Assembly (NCBI RefSeq): GCF_024213195.1
Contig: NZ_JANAVF010000016.1
Location: 62,001 to 126,000, forward strand
DNA: 64,000 nt
Direction of reading: 5' to 3'
Source of the DNA: Streptomyces sp. TBY4
Lineage (GTDB): Bacteria; Actinomycetota; Actinomycetes; Streptomycetales; Streptomycetaceae
The notes under the pieces were generated by a model. The model did no database searches, had not been told where the DNA came from, and saw only the letters and a list, made by a program, of their open reading frames with translations. Below, one piece after another: positions 63,775 through 64,000 of this stretch (its first letter is position 1; each line of letters starts with the position of its first letter). Both the position numbers and the translations under genes were made by a program.

Positions 63775-64000
63775 TCAGTCCCGGTTCTTCCTGGGGGACC
63801 AGCCGTTGGCGAAGTCGCAGTTGAGGTTCGTCCAGTGGTGGAGGTCTGCGGGGGTGTGGGTGGGGTGGCCTAGGTCGGCCGTGGCCCGGGACCAGGGGTG
63901 CCACAGGCCGTCGGGGGCCGTGTAGCGGGTGGCGTGGTGGGTGCCCAGCCGGGTGTCCAGGCGGAGGAGCGCGCCCAGGGCTGCGGGCTGGTCGTAGGGG
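63775..64000 (-). CDS. 3' end of an unidentified gene, open at right edge
   Basis: About 75 residues in a leftward frame with no stop to the window end: AALGALLRLDTRLGTHHATRY, PDGLWHPWSRATADLGHPTH, then DLHHWTNLNCDFANGWSPRK. The codon pattern is GC-rich at third positions and the composition (many His and Trp) is protein-like. I do not recognise the family. The opposite-strand frames here look like shadows. Confidence 0.55.
   Translation of the reverse strand, partial: PYDQPAALGALLRLDTRLGTHHATRYTAPDGLWHPWSRATADLGHPTHTPADLHHWTNLNCDFANGWSPRKNRD

Overview
High-GC actinobacterial DNA, most likely from a Streptomyces: GTG/TTG starts, ATGA/GTGA-coupled operons and very high third-position GC. The window carries two separate biosynthetic gene clusters, then a patchwork of mobile or decayed genes.

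Region 1 (about 1-42,800) is a saframycin-type tetrahydroisoquinoline cluster. The core is one leftward operon, sfmA-sfmB-sfmC-sfmD-sfmE-sfmF-C-methyltransferase (37,030 down to 18,909). SfmA (AL-ACP-C-A-PCP), SfmB (C-A-PCP) and SfmC (C-A-PCP-reductase) have A-domain pocket residues reading as the Ala code, the Gly code and a DPWGLGLI-type methyltyrosine code. This fits an acyl-Ala-Gly-(3-hydroxy-5-methyl-O-methyl-Tyr)2 scaffold. SfmD (heme hydroxylase with an HxxxC motif), a C-methyltransferase lacking the usual catalytic His and an O-methyltransferase make the modified tyrosine. SfmE is a membrane M28 peptidase that would remove the acyl leader, and SfmF is an MbtH partner. To the left a rightward operon carries the O-methyltransferase and a complete activated-methyl cycle (metK, adenosine kinase, metH, metF, ahcY), then a TyrA-type prephenate dehydrogenase. 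A leftward group holds a UbiE-type methyltransferase, a FAD monooxygenase and a UvrA-like resistance protein, and an MFS exporter lies nearby. Two berberine-bridge-type FAD oxidases flank the cluster; the complete one has a Tat signal. Two P450s, a 3Fe-4S ferredoxin and an Sfp-type PPTase complete the region.

Region 2 (about 42,960-46,100) holds a frameshifted IS3-family remnant, an EntD-type PPTase ending in ten alanines, and about 0.9 kb with no recognisable gene.

Region 3 (46,109-57,685) is a compact rightward operon with translational coupling at most junctions. It has three carrier proteins, two ketosynthase/KS-like pairs, FabG, an InhA-like enoyl reductase, two hot-dog proteins, a luciferase-like oxidoreductase, and an adenylating enzyme followed by an acyl-CoA-dehydrogenase-like flavoprotein. 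The adenylating enzyme's pocket reads D-L-F-Y-L-A-F-V-C, close to the proline code of RedM/PltF/CloN4 enzymes. I infer a pyrrole-2-carboxyl-primed, reducing type II polyketide or fatty-acid pathway. This is the least familiar system in the window. The first ketosynthase is interrupted by a frameshift at an 8-G run.

Region 4 (57,690-64,000) contains a MerR-family remnant with an intact 11-bp-arm dyad operator, a conserved Streptomyces hypothetical gene, iteron-like 9-bp repeats, a flavoprotein gene, a 3' fragment of corA next to att-like repeats, a P450, an enoyl-CoA hydratase and the 3' end of a gene running off the right edge.
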